From positions 1-64,000 of the forward strand of contig CALGIG010000107.1 of the NCBI GenBank assembly GCA_937915865.1: DNA of 64,000 nucleotides, written 5' to 3'. Positions within the stretch are counted from its first letter, which is position 1, and each line of letters starts with the position of its first letter. A program made the position numbers and the translations under genes. Origin of the DNA: an uncultured Prolixibacteraceae bacterium (GTDB lineage Bacteria; Bacteroidota; Bacteroidia; Bacteroidales; Prolixibacteraceae). Below, piece after piece: positions 28,084 through 37,069 of this stretch. Below the pieces are notes generated by a model. The model had not been told where the DNA came from and searched no databases. It was given only the letters and a program-made list of their open reading frames with translations.

Positions 28084-28365
28084 ATGGCAGATTTAAAAGG
28101 AAAAATCCTGGCTGGTAAAATTCTGGTACAGCCTAAGGAAGCAGAAAAGAAAACAGCTAGTGGAATCATTATTCCTGATTCGGCAAAAGAAAAACCACAG
28201 ACTGGTAAAGTGGTGTTAGTTGGTTCGCCAAAAAAAGATGAGCCAATGGAAATCCAGGTTGGCGATACCATTTTTTATGGAAAATATTCGGGGACTGAAT
28301 TAAGCATCGATGGCGTTGATTATTTATTGATGTCGCAGACTGACGTTTTGTTTATTGCTGAATAA
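28084..28365 (+). CDS. groES: Co-chaperonin GroES
   Basis: A 93-residue lid of the GroEL folding chamber. Characteristic stretches: KILVQPKEAEKKTASGIIIP (mobile loop region) and GDTIFYGKYSGTEL near the C-terminal half. The length is typical. It precedes groEL by 30 bp in the usual order and forms one operon with it. Confidence 0.97.
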   Translation: MADLKGKILAGKILVQPKEAEKKTASGIIIPDSAKEKPQTGKVVLVGSPKKDEPMEIQVGDTIFYGKYSGTELSIDGVDYLLMSQTDVLFIAE

Positions 28366-28395
28366 TCTGATGTATAACAATTAAAAGAAATAGAA

Positions 28396-30036
28396 ATGGC
28401 AAAAGAAATTAAATTCGAGATTGAAGCCCGCGACCTTTTGAAAAAAGGGGTTGACAAATTGGCTGATGCCGTAAAAGTAACTTTAGGTCCTAAAGGCCGC
28501 AACGTAGTTATTGAGAAGAAATTTGGCGCTCCGCATATCACCAAAGATGGTGTTAGTGTTGCCAAAGAAATCGAACTTTCAAATCCGTATGAAAACATCG
28601 GCGCTCAAATGGTGAAAGAAGTAGCCAGCAAAACCGGTGACGATGCCGGTGATGGTACTACAACTGCTACTGTTTTGGCTCAGTCTATTATTTCAGTTGG
28701 TTTGAAAAACGTTGCTGCCGGCGCTAATCCAATGGATTTGAAACGCGGTATCGACAAAGCTGTAGACAAAGTAGTTGAAAGCATTGGTGAACAAGCTGAA
28801 AATGTTGGCGACGACTTCAATAAAATTGAACAGGTTGCTAAAGTCGCTGCCAATAACGATAGCGCTATTGGTGCTTTGATTGCCGAAGCCATGAAAAAAG
28901 TAAATAAAGAAGGTGTTATTACTGTTGAAAGTGCCAAAGGAACTGAAACTTATGTTGATGTTGTTGAAGGTATGCAGTTCGACCGTGGTTATATTTCACC
29001 TTATTTCATCACCGATGGCGAAAAAATGGCTGCCGATCTCGATCGCCCTTTCATCCTGATCCACGATAAGAAAATCAGTACCATGCGCGACCTTCTTCCA
29101 ATTTTGGAGCAGTCAGCACAAACTGGCCGTCCGTTGTTGATTGTTGCTGAAGATGTTGACGGCGAAGCTTTAGCTACTCTGGTGGTTAACCGCCTGCGTG
29201 GTTCGTTAAAAGTTTGCGCTGTTAAAGCTCCTGGATTTGGCGATCGTCGTAAGGAAATGCTGGAAGATTTGGCTGTTCTGACTGGTGGTGTTGTTATTAC
29301 CGAAGAAAAAGGTATGAAGCTGGAAGACACTACTTTGGACATGCTCGGACAATGCGAAAAAATTACTGTTGACAAAGAAAAAACAACGGTTGTTGCAGGT
29401 GCAGGTTCCGACGAAGCTATTAAAACCCGTGTTTCACAGATCAAAAAACAGATCGAAGTTACCACTTCTGACTACGATAAAGAAAAACTTCAGGAACGTC
29501 TGGCTAAATTAGCTGGCGGTGTTGCTGTACTTTATGTTGGTGCAGCTTCAGAAGTTGAAATGAAAGAAAAGAAAGACCGCGTTGACGATGCTTTGCATGC
29601 AACCCGCGCTGCAGTTGAAGAAGGAATTGTTCCTGGTGGTGGAGTGGCTTATGTGCGCAGTATTTCGGCCCTTGATGGTTTAACCGGCGAAAACGAAGAC
29701 GAAACTACAGGTATCGAAATCGTGAAACGTGCAATTCAGGAACCATTGAGACAGATTGCTTTCAATGCTGGTAAAGAAGGAGCAGTAGTTGTTCAGAAAG
29801 TGTTGGAAGGCAAAGCCGATTTTGGTTACAATGCGCGCACCGACGAATACCAAAACCTTTACGAAGCTGGTGTTATCGACCCTGCTAAAGTAACTCGTAT
29901 CGCTTTGGAAAATGCAGCATCTATCGCTGGTATGTTCCTTACAACCGAATGCGTATTGGTTGATGAAAAAGAAGACAAACCAGCTATGCCACCAATGGGC
30001 GGTGGTATGGGTGGCGGCATGGGCGGCATGATGTAA
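28396..30036 (+). CDS. groEL: Chaperonin GroEL
   Basis: The 546-residue ATP-dependent Hsp60 chaperonin. Visible hallmarks are VTLGPKGRNVVIEKKFGAP, the ATP-binding GDGTTTATVLAQ, AAVEEGIVPGGGVAY, and a C-terminal GGM-rich tail (MPPMGGGMGGGMGGMM). Full length, no defects. Codon use appears biased to frequently used codons, as expected for an abundant protein (judged by eye). Confidence 0.98.
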   Translation: MAKEIKFEIEARDLLKKGVDKLADAVKVTLGPKGRNVVIEKKFGAPHITKDGVSVAKEIELSNPYENIGAQMVKEVASKTGDDAGDGTTTATVLAQSIISVGLKNVAAGANPMDLKRGIDKAVDKVVESIGEQAENVGDDFNKIEQVAKVAANNDSAIGALIAEAMKKVNKEGVITVESAKGTETYVDVVEGMQFDRGYISPYFITDGEKMAADLDRPFILIHDKKISTMRDLLPILEQSAQTGRPLLIVAEDVDGEALATLVVNRLRGSLKVCAVKAPGFGDRRKEMLEDLAVLTGGVVITEEKGMKLEDTTLDMLGQCEKITVDKEKTTVVAGAGSDEAIKTRVSQIKKQIEVTTSDYDKEKLQERLAKLAGGVAVLYVGAASEVEMKEKKDRVDDALHATRAAVEEGIVPGGGVAYVRSISALDGLTGENEDETTGIEIVKRAIQEPLRQIAFNAGKEGAVVVQKVLEGKADFGYNARTDEYQNLYEAGVIDPAKVTRIALENAASIAGMFLTTECVLVDEKEDKPAMPPMGGGMGGGMGGMM

Positions 30037-30117
30037 TAGCCAAAGGCCAAAAGGCCAAAGACTTAAGATGTTAGATAATAGACATTAGATGATAGACTTA
30101 GGTTTGGTTAAAATATA

Positions 30118-30154
30118 CAACAGCGCGGTAGCAATATCGCGCTGTTGTCGTTTA
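30118..30154 (+). terminator. Probable terminator downstream of groEL
   Basis: An 11-bp stem ACAACAGCGCG (30118-30128) with CGCGCTGTTGT (30138-30148) and a 9-nt loop, followed by a weak T run (CGTTTATA). Confidence 0.65.
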
Positions 30155-30223
30155 TACAGGTTTTAGCTCGCGTAAATTTTCTGAAGAGATAATATGTTTA
30201 TTCTGAGACTTACAAAGGAAATT

Positions 30224-30261
30224 CGAAGCCCCTTTTCCGGCAAACCGGAAGAGGGGCTTCG
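30224..30261 (+). repeat. Long palindrome with GAAGCCCC ends
   Basis: 17-bp arms (30224-30240 and 30245-30261) with one mismatch and a CAAA loop; outer bases CGAAGCCCC / GGGGCTTCG. It resembles the other GAAGCC-type repeats in the window. It could also act as a second terminator, since GATTTTG follows. Confidence 0.6.
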
Positions 30262-30324
30262 ATTTTGTGTGAAGATTTTTTTGAAAGAAAACGTTGTATC
30301 AATAAATATTTATATAATAATCGA

Positions 30325-30332
30325 TATATTTG
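30325..30332 (+). promoter_or_regulatory. -7 box of the DUF6263-like gene
   Basis: TATATTTG is an exact TAnnTTTG match, 27 bp before ATG 30360. It overlaps the in-frame ATG at 30330, so that upstream start is unlikely. Confidence 0.65.
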
Positions 30333-30359
30333 ATTAAACAAAAACTAAAATTTTCTACC

Positions 30360-31256
30360 ATGAGACACAAAAACCGCATTCTACCTATTCTTTTAATTGC
30401 TTTAGTTTTATTTGGGTTACAACTTTCAGCCAAAACTTTACTTCGTTTAAACCTTACCAAGGGAACTGTTTATGAGTTGACTATGTCGATGACCATGAAT
30501 ATGAACCAGGAAATGATGGGGCAACAAATGAAAATCGAACAAAAAATGCTTATGGTGCTCGATTATAAGATTGCCGATGTATTGCCAAATAAAAATTATC
30601 TTATCGAATATTCGGTTGCTCAAGTTAAAATCGACGCTTCGGCCAATGGACAACAAATGAGCATGGATTCCCAGGCTGGCGGAAATCCGGCATCGGAAAA
30701 ACTAAAAGCTATGGTTGGCCAGGTTATTAAAATGGAGGTGACTCCAGTCGGAAAGGTTGAGAAAGTTGATGGGATGGAAGCATTCATCTCAAAAATTAGC
30801 GACGATAAAATGATAGGACAAATGGTTCCGATGTTCTCGTCAGACGAAGGCTTTAAATCGTTTGTCGGACAAACATTCAGCTATATTCCCGAAAACGAAG
30901 TTGAACAAGGTGCAAAATGGTCGAGCAAGGCACAATTGACCGCTGCTATGAATATGGACATGCAGGTTGATTATGAACTGGCCTCCATTTCAGGAAAAGA
31001 TTTGAATATGAACATTACCTCAACCTTTAGCGGAACCAAGCAGATTGAACAAATGGGCATGAAAATGGATATGCAAATCGATGGAACACAAACGGGAACA
31101 ATGACTGTTGATGCTGCTGATGGCTGGATGACTAACCAAAACCTTAACCAGAACATTAAAATGGTGATGAAAATGAAAAATCCTCAAACCGGCGATGATA
31201 TGAGTATTCCAATTGATGTGAAATCGGTTATTGAAATGAAATCTGAAAAAAAATAA
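30360..31256 (+). CDS. Exported Met-rich protein, DUF6263-like
   Basis: A 298-residue exported protein; the signal peptide is about residues 1-24 (hydrophobic LPILLIALVLFG, ending SAK). The mature protein is beta-rich in appearance and very rich in Met and Gln (many M-x-M patterns such as MTMNMNQEMMGQQMKIEQ). It resembles the Bacteroidota DUF6263 family; no enzymatic motif is seen. Function unknown, envelope location likely. Single-gene unit with its own promoter and terminator. Methionine richness could reflect metal contact or oxidation sensing, but that is speculation. Confidence 0.7.
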   Translation: MRHKNRILPILLIALVLFGLQLSAKTLLRLNLTKGTVYELTMSMTMNMNQEMMGQQMKIEQKMLMVLDYKIADVLPNKNYLIEYSVAQVKIDASANGQQMSMDSQAGGNPASEKLKAMVGQVIKMEVTPVGKVEKVDGMEAFISKISDDKMIGQMVPMFSSDEGFKSFVGQTFSYIPENEVEQGAKWSSKAQLTAAMNMDMQVDYELASISGKDLNMNITSTFSGTKQIEQMGMKMDMQIDGTQTGTMTVDAADGWMTNQNLNQNIKMVMKMKNPQTGDDMSIPIDVKSVIEMKSEKK

Positions 31257-31292
31257 TACATAAGGATAAATTGCAACAGTATTTGCGAAGGA

Positions 31293-31329
31293 GTCCCGAA
31301 TTACATTTTTTGTAGTCCGGGATTTTTTT
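31293..31329 (+). terminator. Rho-independent terminator after the DUF6263-like gene
   Basis: An 11-bp imperfect stem (TCCCGAATTAC at 31294-31304 with GTAGTCCGGGA at 31312-31322), then seven T. Confidence 0.8.
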
Positions 31330-31481
31330 GTATTTAAATTAAACTTATTATATATCAGTAGTTTAATAGCTGTAGCTAAATAATGACATTAACGCTGACT
31401 TAACAATCATTTCGGTTAATTTTAGTTAATTTTGTTCATCAGCAAATCAATGGAAAACTTAAAGAAATAAATAGGCCTTTT

Positions 31482-34106
31482 ATGGAAAGAAAACTTTCTT
31501 TAATGACGATATCAAAGCTATTTAAAGAACATGCCAATCCATTTTTACGTGAAAACAAGAAGATCATTATTCAGTTTGTTTTTACACTTTTCTTTTTTGC
31601 AATTGGTATTTGGTTCATACAGCATGAGAAATCAGAACTGGTTCAGGTTAAGGATGTTTTGAAATCGGCAAAATGGGAGTGGGTTCTGGCTGGTATTTTT
31701 ATAACTGTGTGTTATATTTTGCTGCAAGGATTAATGTATGTTTTTGCTTTTGCAGCAACACGCCATAAAGTCTCGCTTGTCGATTCAACTATATTATTTA
31801 TCAAAAGAAACCTGATCAGTGTTTTTCTTCCGGCAGGAGGTGTTTCGTCGCTTGCTTTCTTTACAGGCTCAATCGAAAAAAAAGGGATTAAAAATTCGCA
31901 GATTCATTTCGCTTCTTCCATATATGGATTTATTGGTATTTTGTCGGTGGTTATTGTTGCCATTCCGGCATTTTTATATGCCATTGTTGAAGGTACCGTT
32001 GGGTCGGGCGAATGGTATGCGCTGGCAGCCATCATTTTCCTGAAAATTGCCTTGTTTTTCTGCTATCGTTCTATTTTGCGAAAAGGCATTTTATATAAAG
32101 TTTTACTAAAAGCGGTTCCGACGACAGAAGTTTTTATGAACGATTTGCAAAACAACCGGATCGATAAAAAAGCTTTTGTGTATACTGTTCTGACTTCGGT
32201 TGTGATTGAGTTCATTGGTATTGCGCACCTTTATGTTGCCATGATGGCTTTGGGCTTTACTCCATCACTGTTGGCTGCTGTTTTAGGTTATATTATCTCA
32301 GTTATTTTCCTTATTGTCTCACCATTTTTACGTGGGCTCGGAGCTATCGAAGTTTCGATGACTTATGTTTTGCTTCGCTTCGGATTTCAGAATGTTGACG
32401 CCATTGCAATTACTTTCTTGTATCGGTTTTTCGAATTCTGGTTGCCTTTGGTTGCCGGTGTAGTTGCCTTTTTATCGAAGGTGAATAAATTACTGATGCG
32501 TATTCTTCCTGCCTTTTTTATGTTGGCGTTGGGAATTATCAATATCATTTCGGTGCTAACCCCTGCCATAAAAGAACGTGTAAACGAACTGAAAGGATTT
32601 CTATCTATTGAAGCCATTCATGCTTCGAATTACCTTGTTCTTACCGCCGGATTACTTTTGTTGGTTACTGCTGCTTTTCTTCTGAAAGGCTTGCGAACAG
32701 CATGGTGGTTTGCCATTTTCCTGAGTTCTGTTTCGTTGGTCGGGCATTTAGCTAAAGCCATTGATTTTGAAGAAGCGTCAATTGCTTTACTCGCTATTGT
32801 TATGCTGATTGGGACACGTAAGGAATACTACATAAAAACGAATCCGAAAATGCGTAATGTAGGACTTCAAACCTCTATTTTAACAGCATTTGCCACCTTG
32901 ATTTATGGCATTGTCGGTTTCTATTTCCTGGATAAAAGGCATTTTAATATCGACTTTAATATTTGGCAGTCTATTAGCTACACGGTGCAAAACTATTTCA
33001 TGATTAGCAGTGAGTCACTTGTTCCTGCAAGTAAGTTTGCATCCAAGTTTTTGCTATCAATCAATATCAGTGGGTTCTTTTCCATAACTTTCCTTATTTA
33101 CACCTTAGTTCGTACTTATGTGCCTCACGACAATATTTCGGAAGAAGAACGTGACCTGGCTGATAATCTGATTAAAGCTCACGGATGTTCAGCTCTTGAT
33201 CATTTCAAAATTTCTGAAGACAAAATAATTTACGTTTCAGAAAGCCGAAAAGCATTTGTGGCTTACAGGATTTCGGGGAATTTTGCAGTTGTACTTGAAA
33301 ACCCCGTGGCCGAGAATTCGGAAGAGATGAAAGTTTGTATCACTGAATTCGACCGATATTGTTACGAGAGCGGGATGAAGAGTATTTATTATCGTGTACC
33401 GGAAGAAAGTCTGGAAATATACCGGCAATTAAGGCGTAAAAGCTTATTCCTGGGACAAGAAGGAGTTGTTGATCTTAATACATTTAAGCTCGAAGGCGGT
33501 GCCCGAAAACCTATGCGAAATGCTATTAATAAAGTGATTGACAGGGGTTTTAAAGCAACTGTTCATGAAGCGCCGGTTAAAGATGGAATCCTTCAGAAAA
33601 TAAAATCGGTTAGCGACGAATGGCTTGAAGAGATGGATCGTTCAGAGATTATTTTTTCGCAGGGAATGTTCGATTGGGCTGAGTTGAAAAAACAAACCAT
33701 CATTACTGTTGAAAATTCAGAAGAGAAAATTGTTGCTTTCCTGAATATTATCCCGGACTATGCTCCCAATGAAGCTACTTACGATTTAATCAGGAAAACA
33801 GCAGATGCCCCTAATGGTGTAATGGATTTCATTCTGGTTGAATTGTTTAAATATTTGAAGGATAGACAAATCAGGTATGTGAATCTAGGTTTTGCGCCAA
33901 TGAGTGGACTGGACGATCCACACACTTTTCCTGAAAAATCGATGAAATTTGCTTATGAGAAAATTCGCTCGTTTGCTCATTATAAAGGATTGCGGGACTA
34001 TAAGGAAAAGTTTGACCCAATATGGTATAACAAGTACTTGATTTATCAGCACGATTATGATTTGCTTTCGGTGCCAACGGCCCTCTCAAAAGTTATAAAA
34101 CCTTGA
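31482..34106 (+). CDS. mprF: MprF-like lysylphosphatidylglycerol synthase/flippase
   Basis: An 874-residue bifunctional membrane protein. The N-terminal half (about 25-545) is a polytopic flippase-type domain with roughly a dozen hydrophobic segments. The C-terminal cytosolic part (about 550-860) is the DUF2156/LPG-synthase domain (FKISEDKIIYVSESRKAFVAY ..., quoted in part; VNLGFAPMSGLDD near the end). The family uses aminoacyl-tRNA to add Lys (or Ala) to phosphatidylglycerol and flips the product, making the surface less anionic and resistant to cationic peptides. The next gene, 1 bp away, resembles AcvB, which supports the lysyl-PG reading. Which amino acid is transferred is not readable. 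Confidence 0.88.
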   Translation: MERKLSLMTISKLFKEHANPFLRENKKIIIQFVFTLFFFAIGIWFIQHEKSELVQVKDVLKSAKWEWVLAGIFITVCYILLQGLMYVFAFAATRHKVSLVDSTILFIKRNLISVFLPAGGVSSLAFFTGSIEKKGIKNSQIHFASSIYGFIGILSVVIVAIPAFLYAIVEGTVGSGEWYALAAIIFLKIALFFCYRSILRKGILYKVLLKAVPTTEVFMNDLQNNRIDKKAFVYTVLTSVVIEFIGIAHLYVAMMALGFTPSLLAAVLGYIISVIFLIVSPFLRGLGAIEVSMTYVLLRFGFQNVDAIAITFLYRFFEFWLPLVAGVVAFLSKVNKLLMRILPAFFMLALGIINIISVLTPAIKERVNELKGFLSIEAIHASNYLVLTAGLLLLVTAAFLLKGLRTAWWFAIFLSSVSLVGHLAKAIDFEEASIALLAIVMLIGTRKEYYIKTNPKMRNVGLQTSILTAFATLIYGIVGFYFLDKRHFNIDFNIWQSISYTVQNYFMISSESLVPASKFASKFLLSINISGFFSITFLIYTLVRTYVPHDNISEEERDLADNLIKAHGCSALDHFKISEDKIIYVSESRKAFVAYRISGNFAVVLENPVAENSEEMKVCITEFDRYCYESGMKSIYYRVPEESLEIYRQLRRKSLFLGQEGVVDLNTFKLEGGARKPMRNAINKVIDRGFKATVHEAPVKDGILQKIKSVSDEWLEEMDRSEIIFSQGMFDWAELKKQTIITVENSEEKIVAFLNIIPDYAPNEATYDLIRKTADAPNGVMDFILVELFKYLKDRQIRYVNLGFAPMSGLDDPHTFPEKSMKFAYEKIRSFAHYKGLRDYKEKFDPIWYNKYLIYQHDYDLLSVPTALSKVIKP

Positions 34107-34107
34107 T

Positions 34108-35538
34108 ATGATGAGATGCAGCTTGCTTATCGTGTTCCTTCTTTTTTGGGAAATACCAAAGTCGGTAGCCTTGAAAGTTGATACACTTTTTTGGGCCAAC
34201 TTTGGAAAGGTTGTAGTGAGCCATCCAGATAAAGCTCCTGTTGCATTTGTTATCTTTATTTCGGGTGATGGCGGCTGGGATAAGATTGCTGTTAATATGA
34301 CGCAAAATATTGTTTCGCAAGGCGCTATCGTGGCTGGGGTTAATATTGTTTCTTATTTGAAAAAAGAAAAGTCCTCAAAATCCAAATGTTATTACCCAGC
34401 ATCAGATTTAGAAGAGATTAGTCTGTCAATTCAAAAGAAATATAGGTTTGATAAATACCTGAAACCAATTTTGGTAGGATATTCATCGGGGGCGACTTTG
34501 GCTTATGGAGCTATGGCCCAGGCTCCGGCAAATACTTTTAAAGGACTGATTACTCTTGGATTTTGTCCGGATATGGATATTGATCGTCCGTTTTGCAGAG
34601 GTAGTGGATTAAATTGCCGCACTATAAAAACAGGGTTTTCTTATTACCTTGAGCCTTCAAACAATCTTACGGCACCCTTTGTGGCATTAAATGGGTCGAA
34701 TGATCAGGTCTGCAACTTCTTTGAAATAAAAAAGTACATCGATAAAATTCCGAATGCAGAAATTATTGGTTTGCCCAATGTTGGTCATGGTTTTGCCGTT
34801 ACCCGGAACTGGTTGCCACAATTTGTTTTGGCTTATAACAAGATTTTGGATGCACCAGGATACCAGGAGAAAAAATCAGCGGAGAATGTTCTGCTTCAGT
34901 TGCAGATTGACTCATTGTATAAAAGCGATATACCTTTCTCTGTCATTCCTTCACCAAAAAGGACCGACTTGCCAATAGCGCTCTTTATCTCAGGCGATGG
35001 TGGATGGACAAGTTTTGATCAGGCAATTTGCGATGAACTTGCCGAAAAAGGAATCCCGGTTGTTGGGCTCGATGCTCAAAAATATTTCTGGAACAAAAGA
35101 CTTCCTAAAGCTGTTGCAATTGAGCTGGCTCCAGCTATTGCACATTATCTTAACCTTTGGAACAGAAAATCGTTCATTATGATAGGCTATTCATTTGGGG
35201 CTTGCGTTGCTCCGTTTATAGCCAGTAATTTTAATGATCAGGAAAAGGAACTTCTGAAAGGAGTTTATTGTTTATCGCCCGATTTGACCGGTGATTTTGA
35301 AATTCATCTTTCAGATATGCTGCATTTTAAAACAAACGATACTTACAATGTAGTAAATGAAATGAAGCAAATTCAAAATTTGAATTCGGTTAGTATTTTT
35401 GGAAAAGAGGAAGATGTGTCGGTAAGAAAAGCTTTTGAAGACGCTGGAATAAGGATTGAATTATTGCCAGGAACTCATCATTACAACAGTGATTTTAATG
35501 CTATTGCAGAAGTTGTTTTAAAAGACTTCATAAAGTAA
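34108..35538 (+). CDS. AcvB/VirJ-like periplasmic serine hydrolase, tandem domains
   Basis: A 476-residue exported protein (signal peptide about 1-20) with two VirJ-type alpha/beta-hydrolase domains (about 40-245 and 285-475). Each has an ISGDGGW strand-loop and a nucleophile elbow: GYSSG with S126 and GYSFG with S362. C-terminal histidines lie in LPNVGHGF and PGTHHYNSDF. Proteobacterial AcvB sits beside lpiA/mprF and has been reported to hydrolyse lysyl-phosphatidylglycerol. Here the gene directly follows an mprF homologue, so the same role is likely, by context and fold. Having both nucleophiles intact suggests both domains could be active. Confidence 0.82.
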   Translation: MMRCSLLIVFLLFWEIPKSVALKVDTLFWANFGKVVVSHPDKAPVAFVIFISGDGGWDKIAVNMTQNIVSQGAIVAGVNIVSYLKKEKSSKSKCYYPASDLEEISLSIQKKYRFDKYLKPILVGYSSGATLAYGAMAQAPANTFKGLITLGFCPDMDIDRPFCRGSGLNCRTIKTGFSYYLEPSNNLTAPFVALNGSNDQVCNFFEIKKYIDKIPNAEIIGLPNVGHGFAVTRNWLPQFVLAYNKILDAPGYQEKKSAENVLLQLQIDSLYKSDIPFSVIPSPKRTDLPIALFISGDGGWTSFDQAICDELAEKGIPVVGLDAQKYFWNKRLPKAVAIELAPAIAHYLNLWNRKSFIMIGYSFGACVAPFIASNFNDQEKELLKGVYCLSPDLTGDFEIHLSDMLHFKTNDTYNVVNEMKQIQNLNSVSIFGKEEDVSVRKAFEDAGIRIELLPGTHHYNSDFNAIAEVVLKDFIK

Positions 35539-35614
35539 ATATAAATCTCGGGGATGGCTATTAATGAGTCGATTAAAGTTTTAACTTTCGTTAAGTTTAA
35601 AAAGCGGATATTTT

Positions 35615-36013
35615 ATGCGAAAATTTTTAAGAATAGTTTTTTTGATTGCTGTATTGGTAGTATCACTTACTATTTGGATTAGGTATTTTTTTGTTTTTGG
35701 AGAGGGTGTTAAGGCTGGAAACCTGAATTTTTTTGTTAAAAAAGGTTATGTTTTTAAAACTTATGAGGGCCGGCTTATTCAGGATGGTTTTAAAACAACT
35801 TCTCCAGGTGCGCTTCAGAGTAATGAATTTGAATTTAGCGTAACAAACGATAGTTTAGCCGCAATTTTGGAACGTTGTAGCGGAAAGGTTGTTGAGCTTC
35901 GTTACCAGGAGTATTTAGCGCCTTTGCCATGGCGTGGTATGAGTAAATATGTTGTTCGTGAAATACTTCAAACCGAAGATAATTCATCAGGAAATAAGCT
36001 CCCTGTTCAATAA
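35615..36013 (+). CDS. Small membrane-anchored protein of unknown function
   Basis: A 132-residue protein with one N-terminal membrane segment (about 5-24) and a probable periplasmic domain containing GYVFKTYEGRLIQDGF and NDSLAAILERCSGK. Similar short proteins are common in Bacteroidota and are sometimes mislabelled as dehydrogenases; I see no such domain. A TAACTTTC box (35582-35589, one mismatch from consensus) lies 26 bp before the start. Confidence 0.7.
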   Translation: MRKFLRIVFLIAVLVVSLTIWIRYFFVFGEGVKAGNLNFFVKKGYVFKTYEGRLIQDGFKTTSPGALQSNEFEFSVTNDSLAAILERCSGKVVELRYQEYLAPLPWRGMSKYVVREILQTEDNSSGNKLPVQ

Positions 36014-36433
36014 TCAAATCTGTTTTCTTTTTCTTGCAGAATTGAAGTTTTTGTCGATTTCGACAGCTTCTTTTAGCAAACGATTAATTGCCTCTTCGTC
36101 TATTTCTTCAGGTGAATGGTAAATTCGGTAAAAAACTTGCTTGTTGGTGCCTTTGTTGAGATAATTTTCGTGATCGGCTAGCAAATGCCCATAACAAAAA
36201 CCAAAAAATACTCCGCTACGAAAACCACCCCAAGGTATTGATCCAGGCCAAATAAGGCAAATTCGCCGGTTCCCATAGTAATATGGAACATTGAACGCTA
36301 ATTTTTCTTTACACCATGGCATATTATTAAGGATGATCTGACGTAGTATATCAACAATAATGCGTTCGTTTTCAGGTATATATTCCCAAAACTCAACAAA
36401 CGATTGAAATTTCAGTCCATTTTGAAAATCCAT
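36014..36433 (-). CDS. DUF1801-family protein
   Basis: A 139-residue cytoplasmic protein resembling DUF1801 (YdhG/YyaQ-like fold): ILRQIILNNMPWCKEKLAFNVPYYYGNRRICLIWP contains the family's typical pattern of a buried helix followed by a beta-rich part (quoted in part: KLAFNVPYYYGN). Function unknown. It ends next to the convergent small membrane protein gene. Confidence 0.75.
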   Translation of the reverse strand: MDFQNGLKFQSFVEFWEYIPENERIIVDILRQIILNNMPWCKEKLAFNVPYYYGNRRICLIWPGSIPWGGFRSGVFFGFCYGHLLADHENYLNKGTNKQVFYRIYHSPEEIDEEAINRLLKEAVEIDKNFNSARKRKQI

Positions 36434-36450
36434 AGCTTATCTGTATTCAA

Positions 36451-36485
36451 CAAAAAATGGTGTAACAAAAATATGCTACACCATT
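36451..36485 (-). terminator. Terminator of the minus-strand outer-membrane protein gene
   Basis: A perfect 8-bp stem ATGGTGTA (36457-36464) / TACACCAT (36477-36484). On the minus strand it is followed by TTTTTTG, placing it after the gene at 36508-36978. Confidence 0.7.
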
Positions 36486-36507
36486 ACTTTGTCATTATAA
36501 ATTAATT

Positions 36508-36978
36508 CTAGAAAATGTATCTGATTGAAAGTGCGCCACCATCGCCATAAAAACCAGAAGAACCGGTAAGGTTTAATACTGGTTTCCAGTCGATACCAAT
36601 GTTGAAAGGTATTTCCTTGAAATTATACTCTAATCCAAGAATTCCGTCGATCCCAATTACGGTGTAATTTGACTTATCGTTATAATCACGATAGTAGCTG
36701 CCATCCCAGAAACCAATATGGGCTCCAGCTCCGTAATACCAGTTTAACCGGTTAGTATCGAAGGCCTGGTTGTGAATTTCGTATAATCCGGTTACACTAA
36801 ATCCGTGCCAACGCGAGTCTAAAATTCCTTCTACAGCTTTATTGCCGCTAAGGAAATGCTTAATAGTCAATCCGGTACCCCAACCGCCACGTAGTCCTAT
36901 TCCGGTTTGATAGTCTTGTGCATTCGTTTTAATGGTCCAAAAACAGGAAACAATTAAAATAACAAATAATTTTTTCAT
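36508..36978 (-). CDS. Small exported beta-barrel-like protein
   Basis: A 156-residue protein with a signal peptide (about 1-20, ending NAQ). The mature part alternates aromatic and Gly residues, and the C-terminus ends in an aromatic residue (SIRYIF), the pattern of an outer-membrane beta barrel of about eight strands. No specific family is recognised. It lies downstream of the RprXY-like regulator genes on the same strand, with its own terminator. Confidence 0.7.
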   Translation of the reverse strand: MKKLFVILIVSCFWTIKTNAQDYQTGIGLRGGWGTGLTIKHFLSGNKAVEGILDSRWHGFSVTGLYEIHNQAFDTNRLNWYYGAGAHIGFWDGSYYRDYNDKSNYTVIGIDGILGLEYNFKEIPFNIGIDWKPVLNLTGSSGFYGDGGALSIRYIF

Positions 36979-37069
36979 GGCTAACCTAAATTAGGAAAAT
37001 TGATTTTTTATTGGAACATAAATAGAACTATAAAGTTCATCCGTTTAGTATGAGATGGAATAAAAAATG

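Larger units (their letters stand above)
30037..30359 (+). other. 323-bp intergenic region: terminator, palindromic repeat and promoter
   Basis: It holds a probable groEL terminator (30118-30154), a strong palindrome (30224-30261) and the promoter of the next gene (30325-30332). A short stretch of simple repeats (AAAGGCCAAAAGGCC and ATAATAGACATTAGATGATAGAC) follows the groEL stop. No ORF. Confidence 0.6.
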
